Part shown: piece after piece, positions 6,965-14,914 of the stretch
Numbering within the stretch: the first letter of the stretch is position 1
Layout: the number at the start of each line of letters is the position of its first letter
Assembly: GCF_018413525.1 (NCBI RefSeq)
Contig: NZ_JAHCDD010000063.1
Span: forward strand, 1-35,924
DNA: 35,924 nucleotides
Reading direction: 5' to 3'
Source: Acidovorax sp. CCYZU-2555
GTDB lineage: Bacteria; Pseudomonadota; Gammaproteobacteria; Burkholderiales; Burkholderiaceae_C
The notes under the pieces: generated by a model
What the model was told of the DNA's origin: nothing
What the model saw: only the letters and a program-made list of their open reading frames with translations
The model's database searches: none
Made by a program: the position numbers and the translations under genes

Positions 6965-8308
6965 ATGAACGCCCCGCACGAACTCCCCGAAGTGCTGCGC
7001 AATGCGCTGCATACGCCCGACGCCGAAGCCGCGGCACAGCCGTCGACGCGCAAGATTTCCCTGGTGAGCCGGCAACGGCTGCTGATCGCGGCGATTGCCG
7101 TGCTGGTACTGATCGGCCTGTTCTATCCGGTCGAAAACGTGGTCGTGGCCAGCGGCCAGGTCATTCCCTCGGACCGGGTGCAGTCCGTACAGCATCTCGA
7201 AGGCGGCATCGTCACGCTGGTGCATGTGAAGGAAGGCCAGATCATCCGCAAGGGCGATCCGATTCTGGAGATCGATCTGGGCGGCACCAGCCTGAACCTC
7301 GAACAGCTCACCGCGCGCAGCGCCACCGCCCTGGCCGTCAGGACGCGCCTGACCGCCGAAAGCCAGGGCCTCACGCTGGATGCCAAGCAATTTCCGGCCG
7401 AAGTCGATGCGCGCATCGTGCGCTCCGAACTTGGGGCATTCAGCGCGCGCGCGCTGGAATTCCGCGGCGGCCTGGCCTCCTCGCAAGCCCTGCTCGCCCA
7501 GTCGCGCGGCGACGTGGCACAGGTTCAGGCGCGCATTCAAGGACTGGAAAACAGCCTGCGCCTGTATGAGCAGGAAGCCGCGATCGCCAACCAGCTCGCG
7601 GCCGAGCAGCTCATTGGCCAGCTCGAAGTCATCGACAAGCAGCGCGCGCTGGAACAAGTCCGCGCCGATCTCGCCGCTGCCCGGCAGAACCTGGTGAGCA
7701 ACCGCGCCAAGATCGAACAGGCCGAGGCCAAGCTGATGGAAACGCAGGGCGCGTTTCGCCGGCGCGCGTCCGACGAGTTGGCACAGACCGAACGCGAGTT
7801 GCTGAGCCTTTCGGAAGACCTGTCGCGCGCCCAGAATCAGCGCACGCGCACCGTGGTGCTCGCGCCTACCGACGGCATCGTCAAGGGCCTGCGCAGTTCC
7901 GGCGCGGGCTGGGTGGTCAAGCCCGGGGAGCCGATTCTCGAAATCGTTCCGGACAAGGACGAAGTCGTGGTCGAAGCGCGCCTCAATCCGTCCGACCGCG
8001 GCTATGTCCATGTGGGGCAAGCGACCAAGGCCAAGATCACCGCCTACGACTATCTGCGTTACGGCTTCGTCCAAGGCGAAGTGCGGCTGGTGTCGGCCGA
8101 CGCCGACAGGGACCCGAACCGGCCGGATTCGCCTTCGTACTTCCGCATCCAGGCCAGCTTGCAGCAGCCCTGGGTCGGCCGTGTCGACAATCGCATCACC
8201 ACCGGCATGCAGGCCGAACTGGACCTGCTGGTCGGCCATGAGCCATTCATCTGGTATCTGCTGCGCCCCGTGCTGCATATCCAGAGCGAAGCGTTCCGGG
8301 AGCCATGA
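6965..8308 (+). CDS. HlyD-family type I secretion periplasmic adaptor
   Basis: A 447-residue membrane-fusion protein that should bridge the ABC transporter and the outer-membrane channel. It has a cytoplasmic N-terminus of about 37 residues, one membrane segment (about 38-57), a split lipoyl/biotinyl half with SVQHLEGGIV and VKEGQIIRKGDPILEID, a long alpha-helical hairpin rich in Ala, Glu, Gln and Arg (about 115-290), then the second lipoyl half and beta-barrel with VVLAPTDGIVKGL and the KPGEPILEIVP segment. The ATG at 6965 is chosen; an in-frame GTG at 6959, overlapping the previous stop codon, is the alternative. Its own stop codon overlaps the ATG of the TolC-like gene by four bases (8305-8308), so the operon is tightly coupled. 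Confidence 0.93.
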   Translation: MNAPHELPEVLRNALHTPDAEAAAQPSTRKISLVSRQRLLIAAIAVLVLIGLFYPVENVVVASGQVIPSDRVQSVQHLEGGIVTLVHVKEGQIIRKGDPILEIDLGGTSLNLEQLTARSATALAVRTRLTAESQGLTLDAKQFPAEVDARIVRSELGAFSARALEFRGGLASSQALLAQSRGDVAQVQARIQGLENSLRLYEQEAAIANQLAAEQLIGQLEVIDKQRALEQVRADLAAARQNLVSNRAKIEQAEAKLMETQGAFRRRASDELAQTERELLSLSEDLSRAQNQRTRTVVLAPTDGIVKGLRSSGAGWVVKPGEPILEIVPDKDEVVVEARLNPSDRGYVHVGQATKAKITAYDYLRYGFVQGEVRLVSADADRDPNRPDSPSYFRIQASLQQPWVGRVDNRITTGMQAELDLLVGHEPFIWYLLRPVLHIQSEAFREP

Positions 8309-9951
8309 TGATGACGACCACCCGCATCGCTCACGGATCCTCTGCGCTGGGACTGCTCGCCTGGATGCTGGCCCTGTCGGCGCCCGCGGCCGCGCAGGGA
8401 ACCACCGACAGCCTCGCCGCTTCCGTGCTGGTGGCCGCGCACAGCCTGCCTGCGCCCGCCTCGGGCACGCTGTCGAGCGCCCCGCCGCTGCAGCTCGCGC
8501 AGCAGCTCACGCCCGGCTCTCTGGCCGTCAATCAGTCGCAAAAGCAGTTGCTGCAAGCCGTCTACGAGATGCTCGACGCCCATCCCGACGTGCTCAAGGC
8601 GCGCGCCGCGCTCGAATCCGCGGGGCATGACCTGAATTCGGCGAAGAACGCGCGCTGGCCCAGTTTCAAGGTCGGCACCTCGTCGGGCAATGCGTCGATA
8701 GGCCAAGGCCAGCGCCGCGAGTCGTACACCGCCATCAACGCCGAAGTGCGCGTGAACCTGCTCGACGGCGGTGCGATCGGCGCGGGCATACGCTCCGCAG
8801 AGGGAATGGAAGCCGCGCAGGACAGCGTGCTTTACAGCGCACGCCAGAACGTCTTGCTCGAAGCCCTGACCGCGCTGCTCGAATTGCACCGTTTCGATCG
8901 CAAGGCCCAGGTCGCGGGCGAATCGGCCGAGACCATAGGCCAGCTCGCGCATGTGGAGCAGCGCCGCGCCGAACTCGGCGCCGTGGGCCGCAACGATCTG
9001 CGCCGGGCCGCTTCGCGCCGCGCCAGCGCGCTGGCCCAGCAGCATGAACTGCAGTCGCAGCGCATGGACGCCATCGCCCGCTTCACGCGCTATTTCAACT
9101 ACTCGCCCACGGGCAAGTCGCTGCCCGAACTCGAAGTGCCCGAGTACTGGATGCCGGCGAGCGAGCAGGCCGCGCTGCGGGCATCGGAAACACACAGCTC
9201 CGAGCTGCGCGAATCGCGCCATCTGATCGAAAAGGCCACGGCGGAAGTCGAGCGCAGCAAGGCCCAGCGCTTTCCCACGCTGGCCGGCGTCGTCGCCCAG
9301 ACGAAGGACCCCAAGGGCGTGATCTACAACGAAGGCACGCGCTACGGCCTGGAGCTGAACTGGAATTTCGGCAATGGCTTCGAGCTGCGCGACCGCATTC
9401 TCAAGGCCATCAACGAATTGCAGGCCCAGGAAGCGCAGCAGGAAGCCGTGCGCCGCCAGGTGCAGGAAGCCGCCTCGGCCGCCTGGGGCCGCTGGCAGGC
9501 CGGCCGCGAACGCGAAGCCCAGTTGACCGAGGCGGTGCGCGAAGCGCGCACGGCGTTCGAAGGCTACCGCCGGCTGCTCGAAGTCGGCCGCGGCAGTCTG
9601 GCCCAGGTGCTCGATGCCCAGCTCGACATGCAGCGCCTGATGCTCGACGAAGCCGATGCGCTTTACGACCAGCGCATCAACGGCCTGCGGCTGGTGCGCA
9701 CCACCGGGCAGCTGCTGCCCCGGGAACTGCCCGAACATTGGCTGGACCGGCTGTTCGACCAGCCCACGGTCAGCCGCATTCCCAGCACCGTGCCGCCCAC
9801 GCCGCCAGCCCCATCGCCCGCCTACGCCGGCGAAGCCACCGCCCCGATTTTGCTGAGCCAGCGCCTGCAGCTGCGCCTGGACACCCGTCTGGACGCGAGT
9901 CTGCGCGCCCTGCCCGAACACGCTCCCGTCAGCCACGCTCTGCGATGGTGA
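8305..9951 (+). CDS. TolC-family outer-membrane channel of the type I secretion system
   Basis: A 548-residue exported protein. Residues 1-32 form a signal peptide with likely cleavage after APAAA. After a variable stretch come two outer-membrane efflux repeats, each with long helices: the first begins near LLQAVYEMLDAHPDVLKA, the second near ALRASETHSSELRESRHLI, and the second ends around RLLEVGRGSLAQVLDAQ. A Pro/Ala-rich tail of about 70 residues after the second repeat is longer than usual. It would form the trimeric outer-membrane and periplasmic exit duct for the ABC/HlyD pair, as LapE does for LapA. Three ATG codons in a row start at 8305; the first overlaps the previous stop codon. No terminator is visible before the pilin gene 90 bases downstream. 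Confidence 0.92.
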   Translation: MMMTTTRIAHGSSALGLLAWMLALSAPAAAQGTTDSLAASVLVAAHSLPAPASGTLSSAPPLQLAQQLTPGSLAVNQSQKQLLQAVYEMLDAHPDVLKARAALESAGHDLNSAKNARWPSFKVGTSSGNASIGQGQRRESYTAINAEVRVNLLDGGAIGAGIRSAEGMEAAQDSVLYSARQNVLLEALTALLELHRFDRKAQVAGESAETIGQLAHVEQRRAELGAVGRNDLRRAASRRASALAQQHELQSQRMDAIARFTRYFNYSPTGKSLPELEVPEYWMPASEQAALRASETHSSELRESRHLIEKATAEVERSKAQRFPTLAGVVAQTKDPKGVIYNEGTRYGLELNWNFGNGFELRDRILKAINELQAQEAQQEAVRRQVQEAASAAWGRWQAGREREAQLTEAVREARTAFEGYRRLLEVGRGSLAQVLDAQLDMQRLMLDEADALYDQRINGLRLVRTTGQLLPRELPEHWLDRLFDQPTVSRIPSTVPPTPPAPSPAYAGEATAPILLSQRLQLRLDTRLDASLRALPEHAPVSHALRW

Positions 9952-10040
9952 CCTCCTAGTTTTCCGCAGCGGCAGCGAGCGCTAGCCCATCGCCCGCCAC
10001 CCGCTTTCAATCCATGGGCCTGTTTTTGAATGGAATCAAG

Positions 10041-10220
10041 ATGACCAATCTCATCCAACGCTTCTGGAATGACGAAGAAGGTGCTACCGCCATTGAGTAC
10101 GGGCTGATTGCGGGGCTGGTGGCTGTGGCGATCGTGACGATTCTTGGAACCCTCGGAGGACAGCTCCAAGTGATCTTTACCAAGATCTCGACAGCCCTTA
10201 CAACAGCTGGCACACCATAA
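10041..10220 (+). CDS. flp: Flp-type type IVb pilin
   Basis: A 59-residue prepilin and the major subunit of the Tad pilus. The leader MTNLIQRFWNDEEG is followed by ATAIEYGLIAGL, the classic Flp cleavage site and hydrophobic Flp motif, with Glu at +5 and Tyr at +6 after the cut. A hydrophobic helix of about 20 residues and a short Thr-rich C-terminus follow, giving a mature pilin of about 45 residues. An ATG at 10014 would add nine residues; 10041 fits the usual Flp leader length. This is the first gene of a complete tad locus and is followed nine bases later by the prepilin peptidase that should process it. Confidence 0.93.
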   Translation: MTNLIQRFWNDEEGATAIEYGLIAGLVAVAIVTILGTLGGQLQVIFTKISTALTTAGTP

Positions 10221-10223
10221 GCA
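10208..10223 (+). promoter_or_regulatory. Sigma-54-like -24/-12 element after flp
   Basis: TGGCAC at 10208-10213 and GCA at 10221-10223 give GG and GC dinucleotides with the 10-base gap of sigma-54 promoters (consensus TGGCACG-N4-TTGCW). The -24 part fits well; the -12 part has AAGCA, not TTGCA. Transcription would begin near 10234, after the first ATG of the peptidase gene (10229) but before an in-frame ATG at 10250. The site also overlaps the end of flp, so chance is a real possibility. A sigma-54 activator closes the locus, which is the reason to record it. Confidence 0.3.
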
Positions 10224-10228
10224 AGCAC

Positions 10229-10792
10229 ATGCCAACCCCCGCCTTCCTTATGTCCACATGGCTGCTCTGGCTCATCGCCATTGCGGTCATGGACTTGCGC
10301 ACCTGCAAGGTTCGTAACTGGATGGTGTTGCTGGGTCTGGGTATGGGCCTGATGGCACTTGCAACCGATATACAGCCCTTCCAGGTCACGGCCTGGAAGG
10401 CGCTGCTCGGCATGCTGGTGGCATTTGTCGCGCTGCTGCCGTTCTATGCGCTGCGCTGGATGGGCGCCGGGGATGTCAAGTTCGCTGCCGTCATCGGTCT
10501 TTGGTTTGGCTTGTCCTCTTACCTGTTGATCATCTGGATCGGGGGAAGTCTGCTGGCCGGAATCCATGGACTGCTGGTGCTCGCGCGGCGCAGGCTGCAG
10601 ATGACTCCTGTGGGCAGCTGGCTGCAAGCCCATTTGCCCTTGCGCGCCACGACGGTGCTGTTTGCGCCGGACCACCACGCTGCGTCCAGCAGCGCGCCGC
10701 GCCCGATCGAGCGCAGCATTCCCTACGCGGGCTATATGGCGCTGGCGGCCATCTGGCTGGTGCTGGCTTTCGAGCCTGCGCTGCCGAATTAA
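10229..10792 (+). CDS. Type IVb prepilin peptidase (TadV/CpaA)
   Basis: A 187-residue polytopic inner-membrane aspartic protease that cleaves leaders of Flp pilin and pseudopilins. Both catalytic aspartates of the family are visible: one in AVMDLRTCKVRN near residue 22 and one in the GxGD motif, MGAGDVKF, near residue 76. There are about five to six hydrophobic segments. It is a short peptidase without the N-methylation domain of the PilD type, as expected for TadV. The ATG at 10229 is used; an internal ATG at 10250 is possible. A 158-base gap follows before cpaB, long enough for an internal promoter. Confidence 0.92.
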   Translation: MPTPAFLMSTWLLWLIAIAVMDLRTCKVRNWMVLLGLGMGLMALATDIQPFQVTAWKALLGMLVAFVALLPFYALRWMGAGDVKFAAVIGLWFGLSSYLLIIWIGGSLLAGIHGLLVLARRRLQMTPVGSWLQAHLPLRATTVLFAPDHHAASSSAPRPIERSIPYAGYMALAAIWLVLAFEPALPN

Positions 10793-10950
10793 AGGGGCGA
10801 TGACATGCACAGCCATCACGCACACGGGCATTTCGCTTTCGAGACCGGCCAAGGCCTGACGCCGCCACGCCCCGAAAGCCAAATTTCTGCGCTGCGACAA
10901 CGCTTGGTTTTCCCAGCTTTTTCACCATAACGATAAAGGGCACGCACGCG

Positions 10951-11973
10951 ATGAACCTCACCAAGATTCTTGCCGGGTTGTTGCTCGTTCTGGCCATTGG
11001 CCTGGCCATCGGGGCGTGGATGCTCAGCCGCCCCAACGAACGTGCGCTCGCGCCGGTGGCGACGGATTCAACGCCCAGGGAAAAAGTGGAGCAGCACGCC
11101 GTGGTGGTTGCAGCCAAGGCGATTGCCGCGGGCCAGCGCCTGCTGGCCGAAGACGTCAAGATCGTTCAACTGCCCGCCGCTGTCGCCAGCAGTTTCAGCC
11201 GCATCGATGCGGTGCTGGGCCGTACCACCGTCATGGCAATGTCGGCCGAGGCCCCCCTGTTCGAACAGCACCTGATCCAGGGGCTGGCGCTGCAGCTCGA
11301 AAACGGCCAACGCGCGGTCTCGATCGCAGTCAAGGAGCCCATGGCAGCCGGCCACCATGTGCGCCCAGGCGATTTCGTTGACGTGTTCTTCACGCTGGAC
11401 GGCAAGACCGATCAAGCGTCGGTGGATACCCAGACCCGCTTGTTGCTGGCCCGCAGCCGCGTGCTGGCCTACGGCGCGGCCAGCGTGGAAAACCCGCCGC
11501 CCAGCGCGGACCCGCTCAAGGCGCAAGATCCGGACAGCGGCGCTGGCGTGCGGCGCGGCACGCGCGACAACCAGAACGCGCGCAGCGACAACGCCAACAC
11601 CGCCGTGCTGGCCGTGCCGCTTGACGATGTGCAACGGCTCACGCTGGCCGAAAAATACGGCCAGTTGACCTTGGCCCTGCGCCACCCCGACGACAGCAGC
11701 GTTCCCGACGCCTCGCTGTTTGCCGCCCTGCCTACGGTGCTGCAACCTGTGGCCGGCCGACTGCCCAAAGGCGAATCGCTGCAGCCCGTCGATCGCTCGT
11801 ATGCAGGCCTGCGCTTCAAGGATCTCGCAACGGGAGCCGATGCCAAGAACATGCGCCGCCCACCGGCCACCGTGCAAACAGCGGCCGCGGTGCGCCCCGC
11901 ACCCACCCCGCCGCCACGCCAGCAGACCGTGGAACTTCACCAGGGGAGCGCCGTACAGACCGTGAGCTATTGA
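10951..11973 (+). CDS. cpaB: Flp pilus assembly protein CpaB/RcpC
   Basis: A 340-residue protein of the Tad machinery thought to work with the secretin in the periplasm or outer membrane. An N-terminal membrane segment (residues 5-25) is followed by a SAF-type domain starting at HAVVVAAKAIAAGQRLL (about 50-110), then the CpaB/RcpC domain with RAVSIAVKEPMAAGHHVRPG and DFVDVFFTLDGK, and a second conserved part around AVLAVPLDDVQRLTLAEKYG. The C-terminal 60 residues are Pro/Ala-rich and probably disordered. AAAGGG about ten bases upstream of the ATG may be the ribosome site. A TTGGTT/TAACGA pair at 10904-10933 upstream is a possible but weak promoter. Confidence 0.9.
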   Translation: MNLTKILAGLLLVLAIGLAIGAWMLSRPNERALAPVATDSTPREKVEQHAVVVAAKAIAAGQRLLAEDVKIVQLPAAVASSFSRIDAVLGRTTVMAMSAEAPLFEQHLIQGLALQLENGQRAVSIAVKEPMAAGHHVRPGDFVDVFFTLDGKTDQASVDTQTRLLLARSRVLAYGAASVENPPPSADPLKAQDPDSGAGVRRGTRDNQNARSDNANTAVLAVPLDDVQRLTLAEKYGQLTLALRHPDDSSVPDASLFAALPTVLQPVAGRLPKGESLQPVDRSYAGLRFKDLATGADAKNMRRPPATVQTAAAVRPAPTPPPRQQTVELHQGSAVQTVSY

Positions 11974-12035
11974 GACCCCTCATCGCCTACGGGCGACCGC
12001 CACAGGCCTTTCTCAAGCACACAGGGTGAGAGACC

Positions 12036-13430
12036 ATGAAAACAACAACCATTTCGCAATCGACTGTCTTCAGCCTCCTCGGCAGCCTGGTCTTGTGCGC
12101 AACCCCGTTGAACGGCATTGCACAGTCGACACCCTTGCCCACCGCTGCACGCGCCAGCCTGGGCGATGCCGGCCCGGCGCTGGATCTCACGGTAGGCCAG
12201 CAGCATCTGCTGCAGGAAAATGCCGCCGTCGAGCGCATCGCGGTGGGAGACCCCACTGTGCTGGATGTGAAAGTGCTGCGCGATCTGGGCGCGGCACGTG
12301 CCACGGGTCCAAGGGCCGCGCAATTGCTGCTCACGCCCAAGGCAGCGGGAACCACCACGCTGGTGGTCTGGCCCGTCAACGGCGCACCCCATACCAGGCA
12401 GGTGCGTGTGGGCACGCAGCGCCTGCTGCTCGATCGCCGCCTGGGGTCGCTGCAGCAACATGCGCAGGCGCTGGCAGAACTGCGCTCCAACGCACCCAAG
12501 GACGCCGTGCTGGTGGACAGCTCCGAGGTCAAAGTCGCCAGCAATACCGTGCAAGTCGATGTACAGGTAGTGGAATTCAAGAAGTCGGCGCTGCGCCGCG
12601 CGGGCATGAACCTGACCAGCGGCCGCAACAACCATGGCTTCCAGTTTGGTGTCTTCACTCCCGGAACCGCGACGGTCAAGGGCAGTGACAGCGGCACTTC
12701 GTCGGACACCGACGGCAGCGGCTCGAATGCGCTGGCCGCTGCGATGAACCTGGTGCTGGGCTTTGGCAAGGCGTTCAGCGGCCAGGGCATCACCGCCCAG
12801 TTGGGCTTTCTTGAAGGCAATGGCCTGGCACGGGTGCTTGCCAAGCCGACGCTGGTCGCGCACTCGGGTCAAAGCGCGAGTTTTCTTGCCGGCGGCGAAA
12901 TTCCCATTCCTGTGCCGGCGCGCGACGGCAATATCGCGATCGAATACAAGGAATTCGGCGTCAAGCTGCAGCTCACGCCGACGATTCTGTCCGATGAGCG
13001 CATCGCGCTCAAAGTCGCGCCCGAAGCCAGTGACCTCGACTACTCCCAGGGTCTGAGCATCAGCGGCGTCTCGGTGCCGGCCGTGCGCACGCGCCGCGCC
13101 GACACCATGGTCGAGCTGGGAGATGGCGAGAGCTTTGTCATCGGCGGACTGGTCAGCCGCGCAACGATCTCCAACATCAACAAGGTGCCGCTGCTGGGCG
13201 ATCTGCCCATACTTGGCACCTTCTTCAAGAACCTCAACTACTCGCAGGAAGAGACCGAGCTGGTGATCATCGTGACGCCGCGTCTCGTGCAGCCGCTGCC
13301 GCCCAACACGAATCTCGAGGCCTTGCTGCCCGGCGCGCGCTCGGAAAATCGCAATGCGGCGCAGGTCTGGACGCCGTATCTGGTGGGCGCGCCCTATGTC
13401 AACTCGGCCGTGCCGGGTTTCTCATATTGA
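12036..13430 (+). CDS. cpaC: Tad pilus outer-membrane secretin (CpaC/RcpA)
   Basis: A 464-residue type II/III secretion-family protein. The signal peptide covers about residues 1-30, with cleavage near GIAQS. Next comes the pilus N-terminal domain, starting LDLTVGQQHLLQENAAVERI. The secretin domain covers roughly residues 240-430 and shows the family signatures LAKPTLVAHSGQSASFLAGGE, VKLQLTPTIL, the VPLLGDLPILGTFF motif and ETELVIIVTPRLV. It should form the multimeric ring in the outer membrane through which the Flp fibre leaves. It starts 62 bases after cpaB with a purine-rich GTGAGAG before the ATG, and the following TadZ gene starts five bases after its stop codon. Confidence 0.94.
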   Translation: MKTTTISQSTVFSLLGSLVLCATPLNGIAQSTPLPTAARASLGDAGPALDLTVGQQHLLQENAAVERIAVGDPTVLDVKVLRDLGAARATGPRAAQLLLTPKAAGTTTLVVWPVNGAPHTRQVRVGTQRLLLDRRLGSLQQHAQALAELRSNAPKDAVLVDSSEVKVASNTVQVDVQVVEFKKSALRRAGMNLTSGRNNHGFQFGVFTPGTATVKGSDSGTSSDTDGSGSNALAAAMNLVLGFGKAFSGQGITAQLGFLEGNGLARVLAKPTLVAHSGQSASFLAGGEIPIPVPARDGNIAIEYKEFGVKLQLTPTILSDERIALKVAPEASDLDYSQGLSISGVSVPAVRTRRADTMVELGDGESFVIGGLVSRATISNINKVPLLGDLPILGTFFKNLNYSQEETELVIIVTPRLVQPLPPNTNLEALLPGARSENRNAAQVWTPYLVGAPYVNSAVPGFSY

Positions 13431-13434
13431 TGCC

Positions 13435-14907
13435 ATGAGCAAAGAACCATTTGGCCCCCTGCCTCCAGGCGACAAATCCGCGGTGCCGTCGCTGGCCGAT
13501 CTTCTGGCCGCGCATGCGCCTGGGGACGAAGCACCGGCAGAGCCCGCAGCGGCCCCCGTGCGGCACGAGCCGCTGCCAACGCCTCCCAGCAGAACCTTGG
13601 CGGCCCCGCCGCTGGACGCAACGGCCACAGCGCAGACCGACAAGGTGCCACTGCTGCTGGTGCATGCCGAATTCTCGGAAGGCGCGCTGATACAGACCTG
13701 GATGCAGCATGTGATGAGAGGCCCGGCCCTGCATCTGGCACGCTTTCAGGAAGGGGTCACCGACCTGGTGCTGGACCACCAGCCGTATGCCGTTCTGATC
13801 CAGTTCGATCCCTGCTGCATCGATGCCGCGGTCACGCTTTCGGCGCAACTGCAGACGCATTACCCGCAGATTCCCCGGCTGGCGATAGGCCGCGCGCGCC
13901 ACGCCCAATGCATGCTGGCCGCGCTGCGCACGGGCGTGCAGGATTTTCTCGATATCGACGGCTCGATCGAGACCGCGCAGCTGGTCGTGCGCAAGCTGCT
14001 CAGCAACCCGCCCTCGACAGGACTGCATGTGTCGCGCGCACCGCAGACCGCGATTCTTTCCGCGCGCGCGGGCCTGGGCTGCAGCCTGCTCGCCGCCCAC
14101 CTCAGCTGGCATCTGCAGATGCGCCTTGGCGGTCCGCCGTCTTCCGCGGCGCCCGCCACGCAAGAAAAAGCAGCCACGCCTGCAGACAGTACGGCCAAGG
14201 AATCGCTGTCGAGCCTGCTGATCGAACTCGGCACCCCGGGCGGCGACTGCGCGATCTATCTCAACACGCCTGGCGAATTCGGCTTCACGGACGCCGTCAA
14301 CCAGCAGCGCCGCCTGGACCGGCGCATGGCGCAAAGCGCGCTGGCGCGCCACGGCAGCGGCTTGCGCCTGCTGACGCTCTCGCGCCAGGCGCATGCGTCA
14401 CCATCGCAGGAAGTCCAGGCGCTGCTCAACCGCCTGGGCCACTACTTCCGCCATATCGTGCTCGACATGGGGGCGACCGAGTCACCGCAGATGCTCAAGG
14501 ACGTGCTGCCCACGGCCAGCGAAGTCTGGGTGGTCTGCGACCAGAGCGTGGCCAGCGTGGTCTGGACCGCTGAATTGCTGCAGCAGCTCGATGTGCTGCA
14601 GATTCCGCGCAATCGCCGCCAACTGATCATCAGCCGGCACGACACAGGGCTGGAGCTGAGCGCCGAACAGATCGCGCGCCAGTTGCAGCTGCCGCTGCTG
14701 GCCCATCTGCCCGAACGCCGCCGCGAACTGGCCCAGGTCGTCAATCAGGGAAAACTGTTCACGCCCCAGCAAAAGCGCGAACCCTATGTGCAGGCCGTCG
14801 AGAAGCTGGTGGACCGGCTGCTGGCCGACCACCACCCGGAGATGGCGCCACCGACTGCATCCGCGAATCCGCTCAACCGGCTGCTGCACCGCATCAGCCA
14901 TCACTGA
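13435..14907 (+). CDS. TadZ/CpaE-like pilus localisation ATPase
   Basis: A 490-residue protein with a Pro/Ala-rich N-terminus, a receiver-like domain (about residues 65-190: VPLLLVHAEFSEG, YAVLIQFDPCC, AALRTGVQDFLDI) and a MinD/ParA-type domain (about 200-470). TadZ proteins place the Tad machine at its site in the cell. The nucleotide site is unusual: the deviant Walker A position reads SARAGLGCSLLA, with no lysine at the usual places of KGGxGxT/S, and the Walker B-like strand is HIVLDMGA. ATP hydrolysis may therefore be weak or lost. The start at 13435 lies five bases after the secretin stop; upstream codons in this frame only overlap the secretin gene. Confidence 0.88.
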   Translation: MSKEPFGPLPPGDKSAVPSLADLLAAHAPGDEAPAEPAAAPVRHEPLPTPPSRTLAAPPLDATATAQTDKVPLLLVHAEFSEGALIQTWMQHVMRGPALHLARFQEGVTDLVLDHQPYAVLIQFDPCCIDAAVTLSAQLQTHYPQIPRLAIGRARHAQCMLAALRTGVQDFLDIDGSIETAQLVVRKLLSNPPSTGLHVSRAPQTAILSARAGLGCSLLAAHLSWHLQMRLGGPPSSAAPATQEKAATPADSTAKESLSSLLIELGTPGGDCAIYLNTPGEFGFTDAVNQQRRLDRRMAQSALARHGSGLRLLTLSRQAHASPSQEVQALLNRLGHYFRHIVLDMGATESPQMLKDVLPTASEVWVVCDQSVASVVWTAELLQQLDVLQIPRNRRQLIISRHDTGLELSAEQIARQLQLPLLAHLPERRRELAQVVNQGKLFTPQQKREPYVQAVEKLVDRLLADHHPEMAPPTASANPLNRLLHRISHH

Positions 14908-14914
14908 ACGCACC

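Noticed and set aside
8059..9936. A 625-codon minus-strand frame opposite the TolC-like gene
   Set aside because: The TolC frame has a signal peptide and both efflux repeats and is coupled to its operon; the opposite frame is GC-driven.
10800..10859. A 19-residue frame between the prepilin peptidase gene and cpaB
   Set aside because: The purine stretch is only two bases from the ATG, the peptide shows no pattern and it is not coupled to the next gene.
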